Assembly (NCBI GenBank): GCA_020740485.1
Contig: DYMN01000001.1
Coordinates: 124,001-188,000 of the forward strand
Length of the DNA stretch: 64,000 nt
Reading direction: 5' to 3'
Source: Polaribacter sp.
GTDB lineage: Bacteria > Bacteroidota > Bacteroidia > Flavobacteriales > Flavobacteriaceae
Shown here: positions 36,272-44,708 of the stretch, one piece after another
Numbering within the stretch: the first letter of the stretch is position 1
Layout: every line of letters starts with the position of its first letter
Made by a program: the position numbers and the translations under genes
Notes under the pieces: generated by a model
Seen by the model: the letters and a program-made list of their open reading frames with translations, nothing else
Told to the model about the DNA's origin: nothing
The model's database searches: none

Positions 36272-38638
36272 CTATTTATTTCCCATTCTATTTTTTTCTT
36301 CTTCTATGTTTGATTCTTTTTTATCTATATCTCTTTCTTTTCCCGATTGGAATGAAAAACTAATACTGAAAATTATTTTTTGGGTATTAAATTTTGAATA
36401 CACATATTTTTCAATTTCCTGATAATCATAATTATAAATACTCTTATCTGAATTAAAAATATCGTAATAATTAATTGAAAATTCCATCATTTCATTGAAT
36501 AATGGTATATCTAAACTTGCATTTGCAACAAATTTTTCTTTAAAATCATAATATTGAGCTTTGTTGGGACTCGAATAATCCCAATCAAAAGCAAGTGTTA
36601 TATCTTTTGGTAAGTCAATGGTGTTTGTTGACCCAATATTAAACATTAATCCATCAAATTTTTGATTATCAAGAATGTACTTAGAATAGGATGTGGTTAG
36701 TTTGTTTTGTACATCCCACCATTCTGCAATTTTGATGGGTAAACTCGCATACAATTTAACATAGGATAATTTTCCTTCATTTTGGAAAGTGGATGTTGTA
36801 ATTCCTGTTTGTGAATCATAATTGGGTTTAGAATAGAAAAAATTATTAGAATAGGTATAAGATAACTGTCCTACATATTTTGAATTGTAAACATATTGCG
36901 CACCGGCTCTGTAATTGGTATAGGCTTCAATTTCAGGATTCCCTTTGAATTGGGTGGTAGCATTTACGATTGTAGTAGTAGGATTGAAGTAATAATAACT
37001 CGGTCTTACGATGTATGAATTTGTAAACAGCGTGAGAATTTTCGTTTTTGAATAAAACCTTTTATAATTCAAGGTAGGAACCAAATTATTGTAATTGGAT
37101 TTAATATTGGGTTGTCCCGAAAAGGTAAAATCATTATGAGTAAACTCATTTCGCAATCCAATATTCCAAGCATTTTTATCTTTTTTTAAACTATAACTTC
37201 CGTAAAATGAAGTGATTAATTCATTGAAATTGAAGTTATCCGAATACGCATCAAGAATGTTCCAATTGTTAGAAATTTTTTCTTCTGTAAAAGTTTTTTC
37301 CGTTATTTTGGTTTGAACAATTTTAGCACCAACGTCTAATGTATTATCGTTTTCATAGTTTTTATTCAAATCGGATTGGATGGAATAAATTTGATTATTA
37401 GTGTGGTTATCTGTTCTTAATTCTTCTGTTTCAAGTAGAGAATTATCTTTAAAATATTGATTATAAATACTCGTCGGACTATTTTCAGAATTATGAGCAT
37501 AAGAGGTTGTAAAAATCAAATGACTATCCAAATCGTCCAATTTTCTGTCATAAAATGCAGAATAGGTATGATAGAAATCTTTTGAATTACCAAACTTGTT
37601 TGTGAAAATAGAATCTAAATCTTGCATATTGCTTATACGATTATTTTCAATCGAATTTTGGTCTAATGCCTTATCTTCGTAGTAATTGTATAACACACTT
37701 ACTGTGTTTATACTATCTAATAAATAATCTATCCCAAGATCCACTCCCAATTCTCTACGTTTTAAATCGGGAATTATTCTTTCAATTAAAAATTGAGTGT
37801 TATCGGGATAGTGATGTTTTTCGGTACTCACAATTTGAGGATTATGTCTTCTTGCATAAAAATCGGTTGAAAATCTGAATTTTTTAGTACGATGATAAAC
37901 AGATATATCGCCACCACTATTTTCGATAAAATTATCTGTAAGATTCAAATTGATATAACTAAAATCAATATTGGTTCCAATATCTTTTTTCAACAAAATA
38001 TTGATTGTAGCATCAGTATCAGCATTCATATCGGCTGTTTTTACATCTTTAATCTCAATTTTTTGAATATTTTCAGGATTCAAATTGTTTAGAAAATTCA
38101 TCAAAGCAGAATCAGGTAAATGCAATTCTTTTCCATTCACTTTTACTACAACATTATCACTGCCTAAAACAGACAGTCCATTGTGTGTACTGACGGTAGG
38201 TGCAAAATTCAGCACTTCCATTGCACTTTTTTTATTGGAAAGTTCTGTACCTTCAACGTTCAAATTATTGCCTGTTGCCGTAAATTCAACACTTTTTTTT
38301 GCAATGATTACCACTTCATCGAGTGATTCTATCGGTTTTAGTTCAATATTGTTGATTGTATAATCGTTTGATAAATTGATTTCCAATTCATAAGGTTTAA
38401 AATTTGGGTCTTCAATATTTAAGAGGTAAACCCCATTATTTATATTCTTAAAATGAAAAACACCCAGACTATCTGTTTGCGTATAGGCGAGGATTTTATC
38501 TTGCATTAATAGTTTAACATATATTTCATTCACAGCTTTTTTAGTGTCAAAATTGACAATGTTTCCATTGATGCTATTTTGGGAAAAAGAAAAAAGTGGA
38601 AGAAATACCGCAATAAAGATTATAAGTATTTTTTTCAT
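36272..38638 (-). CDS. TonB-receptor-like outer-membrane beta-barrel protein (OMP_b-brl_3 type)
   Basis: 788 residues from the ATG at 38638; the reading to 38671 adds MKPKKDKTKLQ before the clear signal peptide MKKILIIFIAVFLPLFSFSQ, so the inner start is preferred. A CarboxypepD_reg-like domain (NGNIVNFDTKKAVNEIYVKL) leads to a plug-like region (SLDEVVIIAKKSVEFTATGN) and a large barrel rich in aromatic strands. This matches the outer membrane beta-barrel family with carboxypeptidase-like head. Ligand unknown. It may have been acquired with the two downstream genes. Confidence 0.88.
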   Translation of the reverse strand: MKKILIIFIAVFLPLFSFSQNSINGNIVNFDTKKAVNEIYVKLLMQDKILAYTQTDSLGVFHFKNINNGVYLLNIEDPNFKPYELEINLSNDYTINNIELKPIESLDEVVIIAKKSVEFTATGNNLNVEGTELSNKKSAMEVLNFAPTVSTHNGLSVLGSDNVVVKVNGKELHLPDSALMNFLNNLNPENIQKIEIKDVKTADMNADTDATINILLKKDIGTNIDFSYINLNLTDNFIENSGGDISVYHRTKKFRFSTDFYARRHNPQIVSTEKHHYPDNTQFLIERIIPDLKRRELGVDLGIDYLLDSINTVSVLYNYYEDKALDQNSIENNRISNMQDLDSIFTNKFGNSKDFYHTYSAFYDRKLDDLDSHLIFTTSYAHNSENSPTSIYNQYFKDNSLLETEELRTDNHTNNQIYSIQSDLNKNYENDNTLDVGAKIVQTKITEKTFTEEKISNNWNILDAYSDNFNFNELITSFYGSYSLKKDKNAWNIGLRNEFTHNDFTFSGQPNIKSNYNNLVPTLNYKRFYSKTKILTLFTNSYIVRPSYYYFNPTTTIVNATTQFKGNPEIEAYTNYRAGAQYVYNSKYVGQLSYTYSNNFFYSKPNYDSQTGITTSTFQNEGKLSYVKLYASLPIKIAEWWDVQNKLTTSYSKYILDNQKFDGLMFNIGSTNTIDLPKDITLAFDWDYSSPNKAQYYDFKEKFVANASLDIPLFNEMMEFSINYYDIFNSDKSIYNYDYQEIEKYVYSKFNTQKIIFSISFSFQSGKERDIDKKESNIEEEKNRMGNK

Positions 38639-38671
38639 TTGTAACTTGGTTTTGTCTTTTTTTGGTTTCAT

Positions 38672-38869
38672 ACAACGGTTTGAGGTTTGGTGTAATGGAG
38701 GATTTCAAAGCAATAAACTGCCGACCAACACTGAACTTGATACAAAGTGCAATATTTCATTAATGCACTTAATCCGTTTTTTTTAAATGCTTGTTGACGG
38801 TTAGTCATTTGTCCTGCTTTGTATTAACAATACGAAGATAGATAAAGTTTTTGGAAAATACAACTAAAC
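38672..38869. other. Gap upstream of the receptor gene, no gene seen
   Basis: Contains ACAACGGTTTGAGGTTTGG near 38671 and TTGTTGACGGTTAG near 38793 as possible ends of another palindromic intergenic element of the kind seen at 33.2 and 36.1 kb. I find no frame worth calling. Confidence 0.3.
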
Positions 38870-39220
38870 TTTATAAGAGATGATAGGCTCTAATTAGGAG
38901 TAAGAGAATCAAATCCAAGATGCAAAGCGAGAATGATAACCATTTCTGAATGGAAAAAGCTAAGAACAACGAAGCTCTAATTTGGGACAGATGAAGTTGT
39001 AGTAGTGAGCCTATCCAAGAGAGTAGGAGTAATGCCACTATGAGCAAAGGGCTTTACAGAATGAGAATAGGCAAGGAATTACAAGTTCAAAAGACGATGA
39101 TTTTGCTTCTCTGACACAATCCAAAAGGCTTGTACTGTAAAGAGTTGTATGAAAATAGAGTTTCATTTAAGGTTCTGTAAGAGGTCTATGGATGAAATGT
39201 CCATAAGCGCATAAGTGCAC
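38870..39220 (+). mobile_element. Group II intron relic lacking its reverse transcriptase
   Basis: The sequence resembles the non-coding part of Bacteroidota group II introns (GGAGTAATGCCACTATGAGC, AGGGCTTTACAGAATGAGAA, GCTTCTCTGACAC). Near the 3' end a domain V can be folded: GAGTTGTA with TTAAGGTTC (one G-A mismatch and wobbles), a TT bulge, then TGAAA/TTTCA around loop ATAGAG, at about 39145-39177. A domain VI-like hairpin ATGGA/TCCAT follows at about 39187-39204. The catalytic AGC triad reads AGT and the tetraloop is altered, so it is probably inactive. No maturase frame remains. The 5' boundary is uncertain. Confidence 0.55.
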
Positions 39221-39450
39221 ACCAACCACAATGTTTATTTGGACATTCCATGTGACCATAAAAAAAACAACTGCGAACCTGTCACGTCTTTAACGTGAGC
39301 AATCAATGAACTCCGCTAAAAATAATAATAACAAAGTGAATTAAACAATTATAAACACATGAAAAGACCATAAGATAAGCATCATACCAACCGAAATGTT
39401 TATTAAGGACATTCCTATCCTGAGCTTGTCGAAGGGTGACCATAAAAAAC
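39199..39450. repeat. Direct duplication with a small insertion in one copy
   Basis: About 39199-39270 and 39367-39450 share CCATAAG, ACCAACC, AATGTTTATT, GGACATTCC and TGACCATAAAAAA in the same order. Copy 2 carries about 20 extra bases (TATCCTGAGCTTGTCGAAGG) where copy 1 has two or three. Between the copies is CACGT-CTTTA-ACGTG, a small palindrome. No gene seen from here to 39625 apart from the -7 box of the next gene. Confidence 0.75.
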
Positions 39451-39588
39451 AAAAAATTTAAAAATATGAAATGAATCTTTCCCTTTTCGATCACCTTTTG
39501 TAAAACTGTTTAAGTAATAGTTACAACTACAACCAAAAAATCTTTTTGAATTGAAGAAATAAAAATTTTCAATTGTCATTTTTTTTTC

Positions 39589-39596
39589 TAAATTTG
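39589..39596 (+). promoter_or_regulatory. -7 promoter element of the 39626 operon
   Basis: TAAATTTG, 30 bp ahead of the ATG at 39626; the -33 element is not clear. Confidence 0.5.
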
Positions 39597-39625
39597 CAAA
39601 GTAACTAAACTAAACTTTTTAAATT

Positions 39626-40366
39626 ATGAATTTTTTATATTTAATAGGAATTGTAGCTTTAATTGTAGTATTCTATTTTATAGCTAAATTAATTGTAAAT
39701 TATGTTCCGAGAAAATTTTTCTCACTCATTTCAATAGTATTGGTATTAATTTCAGCTTTTTTAGGATATAAAATAGTTGATAGTGTGATGGGTGATATTA
39801 AATTTAACAAAGAAAAAGTGATTCGATATCAAAATGCAATTAATGGCTTAAAATTAATAAGAGATGCAGAAGTAGCTTATAAGCAAGGTACGGGAGATTA
39901 TACACCTGATTATAATAAATTAATAAATTTTATTGAAACCGGTAAAATTCCAATCATTACTGTGTCTGAAAGGGTAAGGCAAGTTATGGACAGAGGGGTA
40001 ATGCGTGATCAAGAATATAAAGTTACGGATACTGTTGGTTATAAAGCTTTAATTGAGGACTTTAAAGATAAAGATTTTAAAAATATGATGTACGTTCCAG
40101 GCACTAAAGTAAAGTATGACTTAAAAACAGGATATGTTGAAAAAGGAACAACCAACAAATACAAAGCTCCCGTTTTTGAAGCTAAAATTTCAAAATCAGC
40201 CGTATTAGAAGGTATGAGAAATGATATGATTAAAAATGAGTTACAAATTTCCGGTATAGATGAAATAAATGGAGCAGATATAATTGTTGGAACCTTAGAA
40301 GATGTAAAAGAGACAGGAAACTGGCCCCCACAATATGATAGTAGAAAGGATACAGACGGAGAATAG
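39626..40366 (+). CDS. Conserved membrane protein of unknown function
   Basis: 246 residues. Two N-terminal membrane helices (LYLIGIVALIVVFYFIAKLIV and FSLISIVLVLISAFLGYKIV) are followed by a soluble part of about 195 residues with QNAINGLKLIRDAEVAYKQGTGDYTPDYNKL. That last stretch resembles the pilin/pseudopilin-like pattern of periplasmic helices in appearance only. I do not recognise the family, though similar genes sit before DUF3822-rsmD in Flavobacteriia. Its last 32 bp overlap the next gene. Confidence 0.85.
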   Translation: MNFLYLIGIVALIVVFYFIAKLIVNYVPRKFFSLISIVLVLISAFLGYKIVDSVMGDIKFNKEKVIRYQNAINGLKLIRDAEVAYKQGTGDYTPDYNKLINFIETGKIPIITVSERVRQVMDRGVMRDQEYKVTDTVGYKALIEDFKDKDFKNMMYVPGTKVKYDLKTGYVEKGTTNKYKAPVFEAKISKSAVLEGMRNDMIKNELQISGIDEINGADIIVGTLEDVKETGNWPPQYDSRKDTDGE

Positions 40367-41195
40367 TTTAGCGAATTTTTCCAATTTTGCGAAAAGTCAC
40401 TTATCCATCCAAGTTAGCTTGGATGGTTTTGCTTATTGTATATTTGAAAAAGATTTGGTAGACGTGGTTAAGCTCAAAAAATTTGAATTTACAGAAAGAG
40501 CAAAAAACCAAAACCAATTACTCAATTTTGTTAAAGAAATATTTGAAAAGGAATACTTGCTTTCTGAAAAATTTGGAACAGTTAATATTAGCTACCAAAA
40601 TAACTTATCTGTTTTAGTTCCTGAAAAATTTTTTGATCTTAATTATTTGGAAGATTACTTGAAGTATTCTATAAAAATATTAGAAACTGATCACGTTGCA
40701 TTTGACGCAATTGAAAGTGCCAAGTCTAAAAATGTTTACATTCCTTTCGATTCAGTTGATCAATATTTAAAAGGCAAATATTCAAATTTAGAAACATACC
40801 ATTCTTCAAGTATATTGATTAATTCTCTATTGAAATATTTTAAAAATTCAATTGGGAATCAATTATTTGTCAATGTTTCAAGACATAATATAGAAATTGT
40901 ACACTTGATAAATTCTCAATTGAATTTATACAATAGTTTTCTTTTTTACACCAAAGAAGACTTTATTTACTATTTGCTATTTACAATGGAACAATTGGGG
41001 TTAAATCCAGAGAAACAAATAGTTACATTTATTGGTGATGTTGAGAAAGATTCTTCCCTCTATAATATTGCTTATAAGTATATTCGATATGTTAATTTTA
41101 TAGAAGTAAATAATTTTAGTCTATCCGATGCTTTTTATGAAATGAATCCCCATATTCAAAAACATAACTTTTTTGAGTTGTTGAACCAATTTTAA
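40335..41195 (+). CDS. DUF3822 family protein
   Basis: 286 residues, no signal or membrane segment. LSIQVSLDGFAYCIFEK at the start and YSNLETYHSSSILINSLLKY in the middle are typical of DUF3822, which has an actin-like (ASKHA) fold by family knowledge; its job is not known. The start ATG at 40335 lies inside the previous gene (32-bp overlap) and the stop overlaps the rsmD ATG by one base (TAATG), so the three genes are tightly coupled. Confidence 0.88.
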   Translation: MIVERIQTENSLANFSNFAKSHLSIQVSLDGFAYCIFEKDLVDVVKLKKFEFTERAKNQNQLLNFVKEIFEKEYLLSEKFGTVNISYQNNLSVLVPEKFFDLNYLEDYLKYSIKILETDHVAFDAIESAKSKNVYIPFDSVDQYLKGKYSNLETYHSSSILINSLLKYFKNSIGNQLFVNVSRHNIEIVHLINSQLNLYNSFLFYTKEDFIYYLLFTMEQLGLNPEKQIVTFIGDVEKDSSLYNIAYKYIRYVNFIEVNNFSLSDAFYEMNPHIQKHNFFELLNQF

Positions 41196-41746
41196 TGCGC
41201 ATTATTTCCGGAAAATATAAAGGAAAACGCATTGATGCACCTAAAAATTTACCTGTACGCCCCACCGCAGATAGACAAAAAGAAGCCCTTTTCAATGTTT
41301 TAGCAAATTACTACAACTTTGATAACATCAAGGTTTTGGATTTGTTTTCAGGAACTGGTAATATTGCTTATGAATTTGCTTCACGAGGTAGCTTAGATAT
41401 AACAGCCGTAGACGAAAATGTTAATTGTATCCGATTTGTTACCGAAACTTCAAATCATTTAGATTTGAATATCATTTCTATTAAAAGTGATGTTTTTCAC
41501 TTTTTGCAAAAAACTGCTGAAACTTTTGATTTGGTATTTGCTGACCCACCTTACGCTTTAAATCAAGAATTATTTGAAAAAATAGTACACCTTGTTTTTG
41601 AAAAAAACCTACTTACTTCTGACGGAATGTTAGTCATTGAGCACTCAAAAGCAACAATATTACACACTTCGCCCCATTTCAAATTCGGAAGACAATACGG
41701 TGATAGCTTTTTTAGTTTTTTTGAGAAGAATTCAGATATAGAATAA
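41195..41746 (+). CDS. rsmD: 16S rRNA (guanine966-N2)-methyltransferase RsmD
   Basis: 183 residues. Opens with MRIISGKYKGKRIDAPKNLPVRPTADRQKEALFN, the RsmD signature, then SAM motif LDLFSGTGNIAYEFASRG and catalytic FADPPYAL. Methylates G966 of 16S rRNA in the assembled 30S subunit. Shares a base with the DUF3822 stop codon. The convergent HD gene ends 7 bp beyond. Confidence 0.95.
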   Translation: MRIISGKYKGKRIDAPKNLPVRPTADRQKEALFNVLANYYNFDNIKVLDLFSGTGNIAYEFASRGSLDITAVDENVNCIRFVTETSNHLDLNIISIKSDVFHFLQKTAETFDLVFADPPYALNQELFEKIVHLVFEKNLLTSDGMLVIEHSKATILHTSPHFKFGRQYGDSFFSFFEKNSDIE

Positions 41747-41753
41747 ATCGAAT

Positions 41754-42980
41754 TTATAAAGAAACTTCTTTCGGATAACTCACAAAATATTTTACCACCG
41801 GTTCGGTGAAATGCACGGAGTTAAAATGACTGTCTACTTCCAACCATTCTTTGACCGTACCGTCTTTTAATAGAATGTTTATAGGACCATATTTGGCATT
41901 GTAAGTTCTATTTTTTATTTTTCCTTGAAAGAAAAAATATTCTAAATTACTCTCATCTATATTAAACAATCGCATAGTTTCAGTTTGTAATTTTCGGATA
42001 AATTCAGATTCAAATTTATTTTCGGAAATTTCAATTCTGGGTAATTTCCTATCTAAAATAGATTTTGAAAGTTTAGATAAAACCAAATCACTATGGCGTT
42101 GCCATTGCTTCAAGGCATTCCAAACATCATAATCGTCTAAAGCAATGAAATTTTTTAGAATCTCATCTTTGTCGGCGCTTGCATTTTTTAAAAAGAAATT
42201 GAAAGCAACGTTATGTTGCACAATTTCACCAAAAGCAGCTAATTCTCTCGCTCTTCTCAATGTCTTTAGTAAAACCTGTTCCGCTATTAAGCCTGTTTTG
42301 TGCAGATATACTTGCCAATACATAAAACGGCGAGACAACAAGAATTTTTCAATAGAATAAATTCCCTTTTCTTCTATGACTAATTCGTCATTTTTTACAT
42401 TGAGCATCGCGATGAGCCTTTCGGAATTGATGCTACCTTCCACCACACCCGTGTAGAAACTGTCGCGTTTGAGATAATCTAATCTGTCCATATCCAATTG
42501 ACTGGAAATCAATTGATACATAAATTTTCTATCGTATTCATTTTTGAAAATTTGAATCGCTAAACTCAATTTTCCTTCAAATTCATCATTGAGTTTTTGC
42601 ATCAGTAGTAAAGACAAATCTTCGTGCGAATAGGCTTCGGTAAAAAAACCTTCTAAAGCGTGCGAAAAGGGACCGTGTCCTACATCGTGCAACAAAATGG
42701 CAATATACAAAGCTTGTTCTTCATTTTCACTGATTTTCACTCCTTTAGAATGTAAGACCGAAACCGCTTTTTGCATCAAGTGCATACAGCCCAATGCGTG
42801 ATGAAATCGGGTGTGATGTGCGCCCGGATATACATAACTCGATAATCCCATCTGTTGTATCCTTCGCAATCTTTGAAAATATGGATGCTCAATTAAGTCG
42901 AAGATTAAACCATCGGGAATGGTGATAAATCCGTAAATTGGGTCGTTAAAAATCTTTAGTTTGTTGGTGGTTATTTGCAC
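41754..42980 (-). CDS. HD-domain phosphohydrolase (SAMHD1/dGTPase-like, COG1078)
   Basis: 408 residues. HD ligands are in RFHHALGCMHLM and the ILLHDVGHGPFSHALE motif, with the third Asp in SQLDMDRLDYLKRDSFYTG. This layout belongs to HD proteins related to deoxynucleoside triphosphate triphosphohydrolases. Activity on dNTPs is inferred from family. A -7 box TATTTTTG is on the minus strand at 43008-43001. Single gene, convergent with rsmD and divergent from porX. Confidence 0.92.
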   Translation of the reverse strand: MQITTNKLKIFNDPIYGFITIPDGLIFDLIEHPYFQRLRRIQQMGLSSYVYPGAHHTRFHHALGCMHLMQKAVSVLHSKGVKISENEEQALYIAILLHDVGHGPFSHALEGFFTEAYSHEDLSLLLMQKLNDEFEGKLSLAIQIFKNEYDRKFMYQLISSQLDMDRLDYLKRDSFYTGVVEGSINSERLIAMLNVKNDELVIEEKGIYSIEKFLLSRRFMYWQVYLHKTGLIAEQVLLKTLRRARELAAFGEIVQHNVAFNFFLKNASADKDEILKNFIALDDYDVWNALKQWQRHSDLVLSKLSKSILDRKLPRIEISENKFESEFIRKLQTETMRLFNIDESNLEYFFFQGKIKNRTYNAKYGPINILLKDGTVKEWLEVDSHFNSVHFTEPVVKYFVSYPKEVSL

Positions 42981-43130
42981 GAAATAAGTTATTTGAAGTG
43001 CAAAAATAGGATATTATTATTTTAGGTAAGAGATGTTATCGCTATTTTATAACATTTTTTTATCAATTTTTGATAAATAAAACTCGTATTTTTACGTTCA
43101 TTAAAAAATGACAATTACAATCGACAAAAT

Positions 43131-44672
43131 ATGATTAAAATTAACATTCTTTGGGTAGATGACGAAATAGATTTATTAAAACCCCATATCCTTTTTTTAG
43201 AAAATAAAAATTATTCGGTAACGCCTTGCACCAATGGCGTGGATGCTCTTGAGAGCATAAAAAATAATAATTTTGACATCGTATTTTTAGATGAAAATAT
43301 GCCCGGTTTGAGCGGATTGGAGACGCTTTCTGAATTAAAGTTGATGAAACCCAATCTACCGGTAATTATGATTACCAAAAGCGAGGAAGAGAATTTGATG
43401 GAAGAAGCTATAGGAAATCAAATTGCCGATTATTTAATCAAACCTTTGAATCCCAATCAAATACTATTAAGTTTGAAGAAGAATTTGGATCATTCCAGAT
43501 TGGTGTCGGAACAAACTACTTCTAATTATCAACAAGAATTTAGAAAAATCGCAATGGATCTAGCTATAGTAAATTCCATTGAAGATTGGATATCTATTTA
43601 CAAAAAATTGATATACTGGGAATTGAAATTGGAAAACTCTAACGAACCGGCGATGACTTCCATATTGGAAAGTCAAAAAATGGAAGCCAATTCCCTGTTT
43701 TTTAAATTTATCAAAAAGAATTATAAGGATATATTAAATAGGCAGGATTTAATTTTTTCGCATACTTTGTTTAAAAAAATTGTTGCACCTATAGTCAAAG
43801 AAAAACCGACCTTATGGGTGGTAGTGGATAACTTAAGGTATGACCAGTTTAGAGTAATAGAGCCCGTTATCAATCAATTTTATAAAAAAACTTCAGAAAC
43901 GGATTATTTAGGCATTTTGCCAACGGCTACTCAATACGCCAGAAATGCAATTTTTAGTGGGATGATGCCCTTAGAAATGGAGCAACACTATCCGCAATAT
44001 TGGAAAAATGATGTAGATGAAGGTGGAAAAAATTTATACGAAAATGAATTTTTAACGGAACAAATTAAAAGATTTAGACTGCCCATAAAACACGAATATT
44101 TTAAAATAACCAATTTAGAAAACGGAAAAAAATTAGTCGATAATTTTCAATCTATCAAACAAAATGACCTAACCGCTGTGGTCATTAATTTTGTAGATAT
44201 GTTAAGTCACGCCAGAACAGAAACCGAAATCATTAAGGAATTAGTCAATGATGACAAATCCTATCGTTCGCTTACGATGAGTTGGTTTCAAAATTCACCC
44301 TTGTTAGAAATGATTAAAAAAGCCCAAATAATGGGATTACAATTGGTTTTAACAACTGATCACGGTACGATAAATACCAAAAACCCGACTAAAATAATTG
44401 GTACAAAGGAAATCAGCTCCAATTTGAGATACAAAACCGGAAGAAGTTTAAGTTACGAAGAAAAAGATGTATACGCCGTGCATAATCCAAAAGAAATACA
44501 TTTACCCCAAAGTGCTATTAATGCATCTTATGTGTTTGCTAAGGAGGATTTATTTTTTGCTTATCCTAACAATTACAATCACTATGTGAAATATTACAAA
44601 AACACCTATCAGCACGGTGGAATTTCGTTAGAAGAGATGATTATTCCTTGTATAGTGTACGAACCGAGATAA
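43131..44672 (+). CDS. porX: PorX: response regulator with PglZ/alkaline-phosphatase-like domain (T9SS control)
   Basis: 513 residues. A receiver domain (acid pocket D10/D11, phosphoacceptor D54 in VFLDENMPG, KP in YLIKPLNP) is joined through a helical linker to a PglZ domain with WVVVDNLRYDQFRV, LPTATQYARNAIFSG (nucleophile Thr) and LTTDHGT. PorX with histidine kinase PorY controls type IX secretion genes in Bacteroidota; the phosphodiesterase-like domain is reported to act on oligonucleotides. PorY is not in the window. A T9SS cargo gene does occur at 33.5 kb. A GC-rich terminator follows. Confidence 0.96.
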   Translation: MIKINILWVDDEIDLLKPHILFLENKNYSVTPCTNGVDALESIKNNNFDIVFLDENMPGLSGLETLSELKLMKPNLPVIMITKSEEENLMEEAIGNQIADYLIKPLNPNQILLSLKKNLDHSRLVSEQTTSNYQQEFRKIAMDLAIVNSIEDWISIYKKLIYWELKLENSNEPAMTSILESQKMEANSLFFKFIKKNYKDILNRQDLIFSHTLFKKIVAPIVKEKPTLWVVVDNLRYDQFRVIEPVINQFYKKTSETDYLGILPTATQYARNAIFSGMMPLEMEQHYPQYWKNDVDEGGKNLYENEFLTEQIKRFRLPIKHEYFKITNLENGKKLVDNFQSIKQNDLTAVVINFVDMLSHARTETEIIKELVNDDKSYRSLTMSWFQNSPLLEMIKKAQIMGLQLVLTTDHGTINTKNPTKIIGTKEISSNLRYKTGRSLSYEEKDVYAVHNPKEIHLPQSAINASYVFAKEDLFFAYPNNYNHYVKYYKNTYQHGGISLEEMIIPCIVYEPR

Positions 44673-44680
44673 AATACAGC

Positions 44681-44708
44681 CCCGCCCTTTAGGGCGGGGT
44701 AATTTTTT
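44681..44708 (+). terminator. Terminator made of a REP-like palindrome
   Basis: CCCCGCCC-TTTA-GGGCGGGG (44681-44700) followed by TAATTTTTTTT. The core CGCCCTTTAGGGCG is the same as in the transposase-associated palindromes at 14.3 kb, so it may be a REP copy that now ends porX transcription. The convergent transglycosylase gene stops at 44709. Confidence 0.85.

Noticed and set aside
39303-39494. 63-codon minus-strand frame in the duplicated segment
   Set aside because: It includes the translated TCGACAAGCTC repeat, has no promoter, and the region is a duplicated non-coding stretch.
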